A stretch of 64,000 nt of DNA from Bacillus andreraoultii. GTDB taxonomy: Bacteria; Bacillota; Bacilli; Bacillales; Caldibacillaceae. The translations under genes were made by a program, and so were the position numbers. The stretch spans positions 418,595 through 482,594 of the forward strand of contig NZ_LN868937.1 in assembly GCF_001244735.1 (NCBI RefSeq). Reading direction: 5' to 3'. Each line of letters starts with the position of its first letter. Position 1 is the stretch's first letter. Below are positions 44,912 through 55,153 of the stretch, piece by piece. The notes beneath the pieces were generated by a model. It was not told the origin of the DNA and made no database searches. It was given only the letters and a program-made list of their open reading frames with translations.

Positions 44912-46187
44912 GTTACGTGTCTTTAAAGAGGAGCCTGGGTTTATAAAACTCTTTCAATTATTTAAAGAGAAATATCGCTCATTAGGGAGGATTGGTGGCA
45001 CGATTCCTCTCAAAGGTTTTACTGATGTGGAACTTGAATCAATTGCTGGCTTTCTTGGTTGGTCAAAAGAAAAACTGATAAAGAAAGGATCCATTGCTCT
45101 AGCAGATTTTGAAAAGGAATTGGCTAGTACAAGTTTTTCAGATTATCAACTTGTACCTTTAATAGAGGCGGTGTTAGGGGAGAAGATCCTTTCGAAAAAG
45201 GAAGAGATTGAGCGAGAACAAGCAGAAGAAAATACATTTATTGATTCGCTTTTACGTGAAATTCCTGAAGTAGATTGGTGGCTTGATTGGATTCAGAGAA
45301 AACCGGTTGATTCTCGTTGGATCTGGTCACAATATCGGCAAAATCGGACAGAACTTGCGGAGAAAATTATCGTTGTAGCCAAGGCGTTTACTGCGTTGCC
45401 GGGAGAAGGGAAGTTTGAACGGCTTCCTTTCTTTTCCCAACGAGTAACAGGAAATCCCCACTTCTTTGATAATCAAGAATTGGCTAGTAAGTTGTTACAT
45501 CATTTTATGTATGTTGATCTCATGCGACGAGGCAGAGATATAAATGGTATGCCACGAACAGTTGAAGAATTAAATGATGTACTTTCGGAGTTTGGTATTT
45601 TACGTGATGACTTATGGAATTTTGTCACTTGTCAACAGTTGCGAGCAAAATGTGGAGAAGTCGATCATCCTGTATGGAAAGCAGCATGTGAGAGCGGAAC
45701 TGTTATGAATGTACCAATGAAAGAATTAATAAAGATTGATGGGGTAAGGCCACACATTGGGGATAAAGTGTGGATTGTGGAAAACTCCAGTGTCAGTTCA
45801 ACCGTAATGGATGCAGTACTAGACGCCCCGATTGTCTGTACCCATGGGCAATTACGGATGGCCAGCTGGCGATTACTTGATTTACTCGTTGCAGCTGAAA
45901 CTACTTTATATTATTCTGGGGATCTTGATCCAGAAGGCATTGTCATTGCAGATCGTTTAAAAAGGCGATACGGTGAGAAACTGGTTCTTTGGCGCATGGA
46001 TGTCGATTCATACCGAACGAGTCTATCTAGTGAAGATGTATCAAGTCGCCTCAATAAATTACAAGCCATTGAGTCAGTTGAATGGACTCCTGTTATAGAA
46101 GAGATGAAGAAAACAGGGAAGGCAGGGTACCAAGAAGCACTAGCAACACAGATGATTGAAGATATAAAGAGGGGTATGAAAGGTTAA
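44904..46187 (+). CDS. jetD: Wadjet type I nuclease JetD (DUF3322-DUF2220, Toprim)
   Basis: A 427-residue protein. It has an N-terminal DUF3322-like region and a C-terminal Toprim-like (DUF2220) domain. The acidic residues are VENSSV (Glu) and YYSGDLDPEGI (Asp-x-Asp). JetD resembles the topoisomerase VI A subunit and cleaves the circular DNA once JetABC has recognised it. The ATG at 44904 overlaps the end of jetC by 8 nt; GGAGG is 12 nt upstream, a little long. All four genes appear intact, so the system could be active. Confidence 0.92.
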   Translation: MSELRVFKEEPGFIKLFQLFKEKYRSLGRIGGTIPLKGFTDVELESIAGFLGWSKEKLIKKGSIALADFEKELASTSFSDYQLVPLIEAVLGEKILSKKEEIEREQAEENTFIDSLLREIPEVDWWLDWIQRKPVDSRWIWSQYRQNRTELAEKIIVVAKAFTALPGEGKFERLPFFSQRVTGNPHFFDNQELASKLLHHFMYVDLMRRGRDINGMPRTVEELNDVLSEFGILRDDLWNFVTCQQLRAKCGEVDHPVWKAACESGTVMNVPMKELIKIDGVRPHIGDKVWIVENSSVSSTVMDAVLDAPIVCTHGQLRMASWRLLDLLVAAETTLYYSGDLDPEGIVIADRLKRRYGEKLVLWRMDVDSYRTSLSSEDVSSRLNKLQAIESVEWTPVIEEMKKTGKAGYQEALATQMIEDIKRGMKG

Positions 46188-46198
46188 TCGTAGCTTTG

Positions 46199-46352
46199 GA
46201 ACGGTAATTGGTCTACTAGTATTTAATTTACTTTCAAATTTTCTAAAACAGTCAGGACTTCTTGTGAATAATAAACATTAATTTTGTAAACAAAAAAGAA
46301 CTTTAATAAAAGTGAGCTATAAAAAGCCTCCTCTCAGGGTGGCTTTTTATAC
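46199..46352. repeat. Direct repeat A flanking the pyruvate-kinase-like gene
   Basis: It is similar in the same orientation to 48117-48278 (GTAATTGGTCT, then TTTC-AATTTT, CAGTCAGGACTT-TTGT, and a terminal CCTCTCA-GGT hairpin region). The two copies are diverged by roughly a quarter or more. Confidence 0.65.
46320..46350. terminator. Bidirectional terminator between jetD and the pyruvate-kinase-like gene
   Basis: AAAAAGCC and GGCTTTTT form a stem around a loop of about 12 nt, with U-rich tails possible in both directions. It lies inside direct repeat A. Confidence 0.7.
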
Positions 46353-46410
46353 GTGCACAGCATACCTTTTAATTGCTAGTTTATGAGAGGTAGCGAGAGT
46401 TAAAAGACAA

Positions 46411-47973
46411 TCATCGAACATTTGAATTGGCGTTATTAAACCCATGTTGTACAAAAGAAATATTTCCATTACGAATATTTAGTAAAGGATCTTTATTTAA
46501 TTGTTCGAGTTGATTAATAAATTTAATTGATTCATGGACAAAGGGGCCTTTATTCAACATAATACAGTCCGCTCGTAAGCCCATATACACATCCGTTAGT
46601 TCGGGTCTTTGGGGAATTCCTTTTTTATTTAATTTATCTAAAACCCCCGTTGCCCAAATGACAGGGATATGGGCAGCCCGACAAATTGCGAGAATTCCTT
46701 CCTGTGCTTTTGCTAATTGTTCATAACCGACTTCAATTGCTAAATCTCCTCTAGCAATCATGACACCAAATAAATCTAGATTTAATCCTTCTAGAATAAT
46801 ATTGGTAAGTTCAAGCATGGCTGTCTTCGTTTCAATTTTTGCAATGAGTCCTATTCGCTTTGTTGTTACCTGATTGATGAAGTTTTTTATTTTTCGTAAA
46901 ACTTCTCGTTGGTGAATGTAGGAAATCCCGATTAAATCCGCAATCGGGATAATCTGTGCTAACGTTTCTTGATCTTGCTCCGTTATCGCTTCAATGGATT
47001 TATAAACGGGTGAATCGGGAAAATTGACTCCTTTTCCAGGTTTCACTTGCTCCTTTCTATTTCTTGTTAAAGTAATTTTGACGTCTACATGATCTTCTGT
47101 CACATGGACAACTTTCCCACCAATGTTTCCATCGTCAATAAATACTCTGTCATCTCCTTTGACATATATTAAAGCTTTTGGAAAAGTGATACCAATGGAA
47201 GCGGGTTCTAATTTTGACTTTGGTTTTCCAAAGAAATTTTCTTTCTTATAAATTCGAAGTAGATCACCTTTTCTCACCTTTATAATTGCCGAATTTTTCC
47301 TTTCCGATTTCTTTCCTTCTTCTTCTATACGCATTGGAATCTTTCTTTGTTGAAAAGGGGTGATTCGAATTTTTGGACCAGGTAAGTCCATATATATTTT
47401 ACATCGATTCATAGGTTGCTTATGATATAGGTTCTGTTCGGCAGCTCTTAGTTGTTCAATCAGTTTCACCCATACGTCATAACAATCATGAGCACAGTTT
47501 ATTCGTGCAATCGTCATTCCAGCTTGAAGTAATTCAGTAAAAAGTTTTTGATTCCCAATCATTGATTTGTCCAGTATAACCATAATAGCTGGTGCTTCTA
47601 ACTCTTCTTTGCCTAATAATTCAAAGTTTCGAACTCTTTGTAAGTATTGAGCGGATTGGACATCAATATAATTGCCTAAATGAAAGTTGGCTGTGGAGAG
47701 GTCTAAATGATTGATCATTTTATTTAGTGAGTATAAAATATGTGGACTGATGCTTGTCACAGATGCGAATCCTTCTTCAACTAGTAGGGATTCGAAGCTT
47801 GGGTTAGAAAAGTTCTGCAAGGCTAAAAATGCACAAAGATTTTGTTTACTACCATCAGCCATGTCGATGTTTTGTTTCACAGCATATGTGAATAATGCAT
47901 AATTAATCTTTCTTTTTAATTGCAAAAGTTGATTTAATAAATCGTTTTCGGAAGGCGGATTGTACCAGTCCAT
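46411..47973 (-). CDS. Atypical pyruvate-kinase-like protein
   Basis: A 520-residue protein, start ATG at 47973 with GAGGTG 6 nt upstream. The first ~130 residues are an extension without similarity I recognise. The body then follows pyruvate kinase: AGMTIARINCAHD, MDLPGPKIRI, a B-domain-like insert, IAKIETKTAM, GVMIARGDLAIEVG and PVIWATGVLDKL. The usual C-terminal regulatory domain is absent. Several positions differ from standard enzymes, including TGVLDKL and CIMLNKGPFVH in place of TQMLDSM and MLSGETA. Activity as a pyruvate kinase is therefore doubtful. It could act on another enol-pyruvate-type substrate or be regulatory. It is bracketed by two direct repeats. Confidence 0.72.
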   Translation of the reverse strand: MDWYNPPSENDLLNQLLQLKRKINYALFTYAVKQNIDMADGSKQNLCAFLALQNFSNPSFESLLVEEGFASVTSISPHILYSLNKMINHLDLSTANFHLGNYIDVQSAQYLQRVRNFELLGKEELEAPAIMVILDKSMIGNQKLFTELLQAGMTIARINCAHDCYDVWVKLIEQLRAAEQNLYHKQPMNRCKIYMDLPGPKIRITPFQQRKIPMRIEEEGKKSERKNSAIIKVRKGDLLRIYKKENFFGKPKSKLEPASIGITFPKALIYVKGDDRVFIDDGNIGGKVVHVTEDHVDVKITLTRNRKEQVKPGKGVNFPDSPVYKSIEAITEQDQETLAQIIPIADLIGISYIHQREVLRKIKNFINQVTTKRIGLIAKIETKTAMLELTNIILEGLNLDLFGVMIARGDLAIEVGYEQLAKAQEGILAICRAAHIPVIWATGVLDKLNKKGIPQRPELTDVYMGLRADCIMLNKGPFVHESIKFINQLEQLNKDPLLNIRNGNISFVQHGFNNANSNVR

Positions 47974-48116
47974 ATTCTTCACCTCATCTTTTTAATGTAT
48001 GATTTTTATTTTGTTTATGTTACAACTGTCATTATGGTCACTTACATAGAAATGTTGAAGAATAAACTTGAATTGCTAATTGATATAGAGGGTTCTGATT
48101 TAGTAGCTTATACAAT

Positions 48117-48278
48117 AGGGACAGTAATTGGTCTCTAAATATTCATTTGCTTTCTAATTTTTTAAACCAGTCAGGACTTTTTGTAAGTCATAAAAATTAG
48201 TTCAGTAGACAATAATTGAGATCTTCGACAAAAAGTGTGCTAAAAAGAAAAGCCATCCTCTCAAGGTAGACTTTTTGA
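48117..48278. repeat. Direct repeat B flanking the pyruvate-kinase-like gene
   Basis: Second copy of the segment at 46199-46352, in the same orientation. The terminator-like hairpin in copy A is degraded here. The 47974-48364 gap holds this repeat and the terminator at 48304-48343, but no gene. Confidence 0.65.
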
Positions 48279-48303
48279 ATCATGATTTTAGGATGAAGAA
48301 AAA

Positions 48304-48343
48304 AGGAAGCACAGTAGGCAATGGATTTATGCCTCGTGCTTCC
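48304..48343 (-). terminator. Terminator of the Gfo/Idh/MocA gene
   Basis: On the minus strand GGAAGCAC pairs with GTGCTTCC, followed by TTTTTTC. It lies 22 nt past the stop. Confidence 0.8.
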
Positions 48344-48364
48344 CTAATCATATAAACTTATGAA

Positions 48365-49306
48365 CTACATCGTCAACAGCTTCACCACTTGTCGACTCCG
48401 TTCATGTGTGTTTATATTCGATTCAATTTGGCCAGCCTTCACCGTGTTAATAAATTCCTCTAGCTCGTAGTACATCGTATCAAATTGATGTTCCACAGTT
48501 AAATCTTCTGTTTCTCCGTTACGATATTTGAGGAGCGCGTGTTTTGGATCACTTACTTTTTGAATTTCAATCACACCTTGTTCTCCTTGAATTTCACTAG
48601 GTAGGAAGGTATCGCCAATTTTTGAATACATAATAACTGCTTCAAATTCGTCATAAACGAAAATCATACTACCTTGTCCGTCAGCCCCAGTAGACAGTAA
48701 GTAGTTATTTTTCAATACAGATTTTGGTTCCCCAACGAGATGGATAACGGGTGCTATACAATAAACGCCGAGGTCCATTCTTGCACCATTTCCTAGTTCT
48801 GGTTTGAACGCATTTTCAATAACTCCCTTTTTATAATTATCATAACGGGAAGAATATTGATTATAATGGAAAACAAGTCTTCGAATCGGACCAATTTTAT
48901 CAAGATTATTTTTAATATTAATGAATGTTGGTGTCATTGTAGACTTCATTGCTTCCATGAATGTTACGTTATTTGTTTTGGATGCGTTTATTACTTCGTC
49001 CATTTCCTCCAGAGAGGTGACAGCTGGTTTTTCACAAAGAACGTGAATCCCGTTGTTCATCGCCAAAATACTTTGTTCAGCATGAAGTTTATTTGGTGAG
49101 GCGATATAAACCGCATCAATAACACCGCTTTGGAACATGTCCGTAAGATTTGTAAATGTATGTTTTACTTCATATTTTTTTGCAAATGACTTTGCTCGCT
49201 CTTCAGTTCGTGAATAGACTGCTTCGAGCATAAATTCTGGGTGTTGTTTTGCTGCATTTAAAAACCGATCAGTTATCCAGTTCGTACCAATAATTCCAAA
49301 TCTCAT
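48365..49306 (-). CDS. Gfo/Idh/MocA-family NAD(P)-dependent oxidoreductase
   Basis: A 313-residue enzyme with an N-terminal dinucleotide-binding fold (FGIIGTNWIT, about residues 3-12). The family motif with the active-site Lys is HVLCEKPAVTSLEEMDEVI (EKP, about residue 92). The C-terminal domain begins near residue 125. Substrates of this family are sugars, inositols and related polyols; which one cannot be told. ATG with AAGGTGG 8 nt upstream. Not clearly part of an operon. Confidence 0.88.
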   Translation of the reverse strand: MRFGIIGTNWITDRFLNAAKQHPEFMLEAVYSRTEERAKSFAKKYEVKHTFTNLTDMFQSGVIDAVYIASPNKLHAEQSILAMNNGIHVLCEKPAVTSLEEMDEVINASKTNNVTFMEAMKSTMTPTFINIKNNLDKIGPIRRLVFHYNQYSSRYDNYKKGVIENAFKPELGNGARMDLGVYCIAPVIHLVGEPKSVLKNNYLLSTGADGQGSMIFVYDEFEAVIMYSKIGDTFLPSEIQGEQGVIEIQKVSDPKHALLKYRNGETEDLTVEHQFDTMYYELEEFINTVKAGQIESNINTHERSRQVVKLLTM

Positions 49307-49638
49307 AATCTAACCACCTTTATATTTATTATACCATTAATAAAATGAAAACTATTACAGAAGTAGTCAAAGCTTCTTTTTGTATGCCTTGAGAAATGTT
49401 ATTTTGAACTTTCCGTTCGGATATTAAGTCTCTGTTGGATTACTAAAATCATATCTACCTTCAATTATGTTTGCAACCATACTACTATATTATATTATAA
49501 AGTGAACAGAGAATTTGTAAATCAAAACACAAGAAATGTACGTTGAAAAATATTTCACTTTTTCTCTCTCTTTTTCTATAATGAGTGGTAAAAGAAGAAT
49601 AAGTCGAATAAAACTTAAAATAAGAAAGAGGTGGTTCC
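49307..49638. other. Divergent promoter gap
   Basis: A promoter for glpP is suggested by TTCACT (49554-49559), 17 bp, TATAAT (49577-49582). For the leftward oxidoreductase a TATAAT sits at 49328-49333 on the minus strand, with no good -35. Nothing else was seen. Confidence 0.45.
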
Positions 49639-50187
49639 ATGAATAGTCACGTCATTCCCGCAATTCCATCGTTTAAAAAATTCGAGAAATTTCTATCGAG
49701 TAATTACAAAACTTGTATTATGTTGGAGGTCCATTTAGCACAATTGAAAAATATTACGAGTATCGCTAAGCAACACGGTAAAAATGTCATTTTTCATATG
49801 GACTTAATAGAAGGGTTAAAAAATGATGATCGGGGAACTGAATATATTTGTCAGGAGTTTCGACCGTATGGATTAATTTCAACAAAATCAAATGTCATTC
49901 AAAAGGCTAAACAAAAAGGGGTCCTTTCCATACAGCGGATGTTTTTAATTGATTCCCATGCGTTAGAACAAAGCTATCGACATATCGAGATGGTTAAACC
50001 TGATTTTATTGAGGTGCTTCCGGGAACAATGCCATGGATGATTCGTGAAGTACGTGAAAAAACGAATATTCCAATATTTGCTGGAGGGCTCATACGAACG
50101 AAGACAGAGGTAGAACAAGCGATAGCAGCCGGTGCTACGGCAGTTACAACGTCAAAACAAAGTATTTGGGAAGCATTTGAAAATTAA
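49639..50187 (+). CDS. glpP: Glycerol-3-phosphate responsive antiterminator GlpP
   Basis: A 182-residue protein that, bound to glycerol-3-phosphate, prevents premature termination in glp leaders. Recognised from FHMDLIEGLKNDDRG..YI, LISTKSNVIQKAK, VKPDFIEVLPGTMPW and IPIFAGGLIRTKTEVEQAIAAGATAVTTS, which form the TIM-barrel-like phosphate-binding fold of the family. ATG preceded by GAGGTGG. It lies upstream of glpFK and glpD, each with a terminator leader, the classical arrangement of B. subtilis. Confidence 0.95.
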   Translation: MNSHVIPAIPSFKKFEKFLSSNYKTCIMLEVHLAQLKNITSIAKQHGKNVIFHMDLIEGLKNDDRGTEYICQEFRPYGLISTKSNVIQKAKQKGVLSIQRMFLIDSHALEQSYRHIEMVKPDFIEVLPGTMPWMIREVREKTNIPIFAGGLIRTKTEVEQAIAAGATAVTTSKQSIWEAFEN

Positions 50188-50209
50188 TCCAATAAACAGA
50201 AAAATAGTA

Positions 50210-50238
50210 TTGACAGCGGTTTCATCTATTGCTATGAT
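50210..50238 (+). promoter_or_regulatory. glpFK promoter overlapped by a CcpA cre site
   Basis: TTGACA (50210-50215), 17 bp, TATGAT (50233-50238). The sequence TGACAGCGGTTTCA at 50211-50224 fits the cre consensus at 13 of 14 positions and covers the -35 region. A cre in the same place is known in B. subtilis glpF. Confidence 0.8.
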
Positions 50239-50269
50239 GTTAACTAAGTTAATAGTTGTGAGGAGACAT

Positions 50270-50327
50270 GGAGACACACAGATAGCCTTCAGAATTTATG
50301 AGGGTTGAATCTGTGTGTCTTTTTTTC
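50270..50327 (+). terminator. GlpP-controlled leader terminator of glpFK
   Basis: GGAGACACACAGAT pairs with ATCTGTGTGTCT across a long loop, followed by TTTTTTT. It lies between promoter and glpF and is the expected antitermination target. Confidence 0.8.
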
Positions 50328-50427
50328 TTCTCTCCAGTTATGTTAATAAATCGGTTGCAATTAAAAACACTGTCAAACCTCATAATTATTAACATATTTT
50401 ACTATATTGGAAGGTAGGGGGATGTGT

Positions 50428-51246
50428 ATGTCAGCATTTTTAGGGGAGCTAGTGGGTACGGCAATTTTAATTATTTTTGGTGGCGGTGTCGTTGCCGGTG
50501 TATCATTGAATAAGTCGAAAGGAAATGGTGGTGGTTGGGTCGTTGTCACTCTTGCTTGGGGACTTGCGGTTACAATGGGTGTGTTTGCAGTAGGGAAATT
50601 TAGTGGAGCACATTTAAACCCAGCTGTGACTTTCGCTTTTGCCATGACAGGTGATTTTCCGTGGAAAGATGTACCGCTGTATATGTTAGGGCAAATTTTA
50701 GGTGGGATTATTGGAGCAACGATTGTATTTTTACATTATTTACCACACTTCAAGGCGACTGAGGATCAGGCAACAAAACTCGGTGTGTTCGCAACAAGTC
50801 CCGCAATCCGCCATACATTTTCTAATCTTTTATCAGAAATTATTGGTACTTTCGTATTAATTCTTGGTTTATTATTTATTGGAGCAAATGAATTCACAGA
50901 AGGATTGAATCCGCTTGCAGTCGGGTTATTAATTGTTTCGATTGGGATGGCTTTAGGTGGAACGACAGGCTATGCTATTAACCCAGCTCGTGACTTAGGT
51001 CCGCGAATTGCACATTTTATTTTACCAATTCCTGGAAAGGGTAGCTCGGATTGGGGGTATGCGTGGATACCGGTAATTGGCCCGATACTTGGTGGTACAC
51101 TAGGTGGTTTAACATACAATGCGTTGTTTTTAGGAAAGGTTTCTATATTTTTATGGGTGACTCTTGCTATGACAGTTTTCGTCATATTACTATCGTATTG
51201 GACAAAAGATCAAATTGAAGCAGACCAAGATTCATTATCAGCATAA
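50428..51246 (+). CDS. glpF: Glycerol uptake facilitator GlpF
   Basis: A 272-residue aquaglyceroporin with six helices and the two NPA boxes, GAHLNPAVT and YAINPARDLGPR. The Asp after the second NPAR marks a glycerol channel rather than a water channel. ATG at 50428 has AGGGGG 6 nt upstream; earlier in-frame ATGs overlap that site. First gene of the glpFK operon, 131 nt before glpK. Confidence 0.96.
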   Translation: MSAFLGELVGTAILIIFGGGVVAGVSLNKSKGNGGGWVVVTLAWGLAVTMGVFAVGKFSGAHLNPAVTFAFAMTGDFPWKDVPLYMLGQILGGIIGATIVFLHYLPHFKATEDQATKLGVFATSPAIRHTFSNLLSEIIGTFVLILGLLFIGANEFTEGLNPLAVGLLIVSIGMALGGTTGYAINPARDLGPRIAHFILPIPGKGSSDWGYAWIPVIGPILGGTLGGLTYNALFLGKVSIFLWVTLAMTVFVILLSYWTKDQIEADQDSLSA

Positions 51247-51353
51247 GTGTAATATAACGTAAATTGTCCCAGATTATTAGTTTTATAGAATAATGTAAAA
51301 AAGAGCTATAAAAAGAAGAAATGAGTGAAAATTTTGTGGTAAAATTATCCTAA

Positions 51354-52868
<1,515 letters not shown>

Positions 52869-52961
52869 GTTTCATGTAAAAGGGTAGTTCGACTGTGAAT
52901 TTTTCTTTACAGAAGGATTACTTTTTAAGCTAAATATTCACCATTCCCATAGTGGTTATGA

Positions 52962-52967
52962 TATAAT
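52962..52967 (+). promoter_or_regulatory. glpD promoter -10
   Basis: TATAAT with a weak TTCACC 18 bp upstream (52938-52943), placed about 30 nt before the glpD leader terminator. Confidence 0.5.
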
Positions 52968-52998
52968 AAAATCAAGTTAATAATTCGGTGTGAGTACA

Positions 52999-53059
52999 GG
53001 AGAAACCAAATGACATTATCATTTTAGAAAAGATAATGCTTGTTTGGTTTCTCCTTTTT
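52999..53059 (+). terminator. GlpP-controlled leader terminator of glpD
   Basis: GGAGAAACCAAA pairs with TTTGGTTTCTCC around a long inner loop that can itself pair, followed by TTTTTG. It lies about 95 nt before glpD. Confidence 0.8.
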
Positions 53060-53152
53060 GTTGTTTTCGATAAGCGGCAATGTACTCCTACTTTAGGCAA
53101 TGATACCCGATTTTTCTTTTATATAGCCAAATCACAACAATGGAGGTAAAAC

Positions 53153-54808
53153 ATGATGGAATTTCCTTTTTCATATTTTTCAAGAGAGCAAATAACACAA
53201 TCCATGCAAGAGAATGAGTATGATGTATTAATTATCGGTGGTGGAATTACAGGGGCAGGTATTGCTCTTGATGCAGTGACGAGAGGAATGAAGGTAGCAT
53301 TAATTGAGATGCAGGATTTTGCGGCAGGTACATCAAGTAGATCGACAAAATTAGTTCACGGTGGACTACGTTACTTAAAGCAGTTTCAAGTTGGTCTTGT
53401 CGCCGAGGTCGGGAAAGAACGGGCGATTGTTTATGAGAATGGTCCACATGTGACAACACCTGAATGGATGCTATTACCGTTTTATAAAGGCGGGACATTT
53501 GGAAAGTTTACGACGTCAATCGGATTGAAAGTTTATGACTTTTTGGCTGGTGTAAAAAAAGCAGAGCGGAGAAAAATGTTAACTAGAGAAGATACGTTAA
53601 AGAAGGAACCACTGTTGAAAAAGTCAGATCTACAAGGTGGGGGATATTATGTTGAATATCGGACTGATGATGCACGATTAACGATTGAAGTAATGAAGGC
53701 TGCAGCTGAACGTGGTGCACATATTTTAAATTATACGAAGGCAGTTGCGTTTTTATATGAAAATAAAAAAGTAACCGGCATCGTTTGTGAAGACCAACTA
53801 ACGAAGCAAAAACTTCATATAAAGGCAAAAACAGTTGTGAATGCTACGGGTCCGTGGGTCGATGAGGTTCGCAACCATGACTATTCGAAAAATAATAAAC
53901 GATTGCAATTAACAAAGGGTGTCCATGTCGTCATTGATCAATCAAGATTCCCACTTCATCAAGCTATCTATTTTGATACACCAGATGGACGGATGGTTTT
54001 CGCAATTCCAAGGGACGGAAAGACGTATGTAGGAACAACCGATACGTTTTATGGTGATGACCCCATTCATCCACGTGTGACAAAAAAAGATCGTGAATAT
54101 TTACTAGGTGCAATTGATTTTATGTTTCCTGATGTAAAAATTACGGAAGACGATATTGAATCGAGTTGGGCGGGGGTACGACCGTTAATTTATGAAGAAG
54201 GCAAAGACCCATCGGAAATTTCTCGTAAAGATGAAATATGGGAGTCGGATAGTGGACTAATAACAATAGCTGGCGGAAAACTAACAGGATACCGGAAAAT
54301 GGCAGAACATGTCGTTGATTTAGTTTCCAAAAGATTATCTAGCAGTGGCCTACAGTTTCGTCCTTGTGAAACAAAACATATTCCGATTTCTGGAGGGGAT
54401 GTCGGCCCTTCAAGCCAATTTCCATCTTTTGTTAGAAATATGTCTGAAATCGGATTAAAATACGGTTTTACAAAGGAAGAGGGAGAATGGCTAGCAAAAC
54501 ATTATGGATCAAATGTGGAGCAAGTTTTTTCATACGGAAAGCAATACGATGAATCTAGTCGTTTGTTACCAAAAGTATTATACACACAACTTATGTATGC
54601 GATTGAACATGAAATGATTGTGAAGCCTGTGGATTTCTTCATTCGTCGTACAGGGTATGTTTACTTTGATATTCACACTGTACAAAGATGGAAAGAGGAA
54701 ACCATAACATTAATGGCAAAAATATTTAATTGGTCTGACGCACAAACAGAAGAGTATCGGAAAGAGTTAGAACAAGAAATCAAGGCGGCTCGTGTGGCAG
54801 CAGATTAA
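53153..54808 (+). CDS. glpD: Aerobic glycerol-3-phosphate dehydrogenase GlpD
   Basis: A 551-residue FAD enzyme that oxidises glycerol-3-phosphate to dihydroxyacetone phosphate and passes electrons to quinone. FAD-binding [17 protein letters not shown] (about residues 25-41), the signature [17 protein letters not shown], and ATGPWVDEV are all present. ATG at 53153 follows GGAGGT by 5 nt. The protein is of usual length for Bacillus. It completes the glycerol pathway with glpF and glpK. Confidence 0.97.
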   Translation: MMEFPFSYFSREQITQSMQENEYDVLIIGGGITGAGIALDAVTRGMKVALIEMQDFAAGTSSRSTKLVHGGLRYLKQFQVGLVAEVGKERAIVYENGPHVTTPEWMLLPFYKGGTFGKFTTSIGLKVYDFLAGVKKAERRKMLTREDTLKKEPLLKKSDLQGGGYYVEYRTDDARLTIEVMKAAAERGAHILNYTKAVAFLYENKKVTGIVCEDQLTKQKLHIKAKTVVNATGPWVDEVRNHDYSKNNKRLQLTKGVHVVIDQSRFPLHQAIYFDTPDGRMVFAIPRDGKTYVGTTDTFYGDDPIHPRVTKKDREYLLGAIDFMFPDVKITEDDIESSWAGVRPLIYEEGKDPSEISRKDEIWESDSGLITIAGGKLTGYRKMAEHVVDLVSKRLSSSGLQFRPCETKHIPISGGDVGPSSQFPSFVRNMSEIGLKYGFTKEEGEWLAKHYGSNVEQVFSYGKQYDESSRLLPKVLYTQLMYAIEHEMIVKPVDFFIRRTGYVYFDIHTVQRWKEETITLMAKIFNWSDAQTEEYRKELEQEIKAARVAAD

Positions 54809-54992
54809 AGAAAAAGTACCTTAACCTAGTAGCGGATTCGGTTTTAAAAGAGAAAATTTAAATAAGAATAGCTATGTAAGTAGAAGTGTTTTAACAGTTA
54901 AGTTGCAAAGGTATTAGTTTTTAAGTGGTTAGGTCAGAACTGAATTCCCCTTGTAAGAGGGGAATAACTCCAATTTCAATAAACCTATGAAT

Positions 54993-55055
54993 AAAAAGCC
55001 CGAACAATTACGAAACTCTAAATGAGAATTTCGCATGAAAAGTTCGGGTTTTCAT
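54993..55055 (+). terminator. Terminator of glpD
   Basis: AAAAGCCCGAAC pairs with GTTCGGGTTTT, with an inner CGAAA/TTTCG stem. It accounts for most of what is readable in the 54809-55153 gap. Confidence 0.8.
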
Positions 55056-55153
55056 TTTGGCTTTCAAATCTATATTATATTAGAATATTCTTGTCTTAAA
55101 ATCACCTTTCATAATACTTTGTGAAAGACTTCAAAAGTTTTATGCCATAAACC

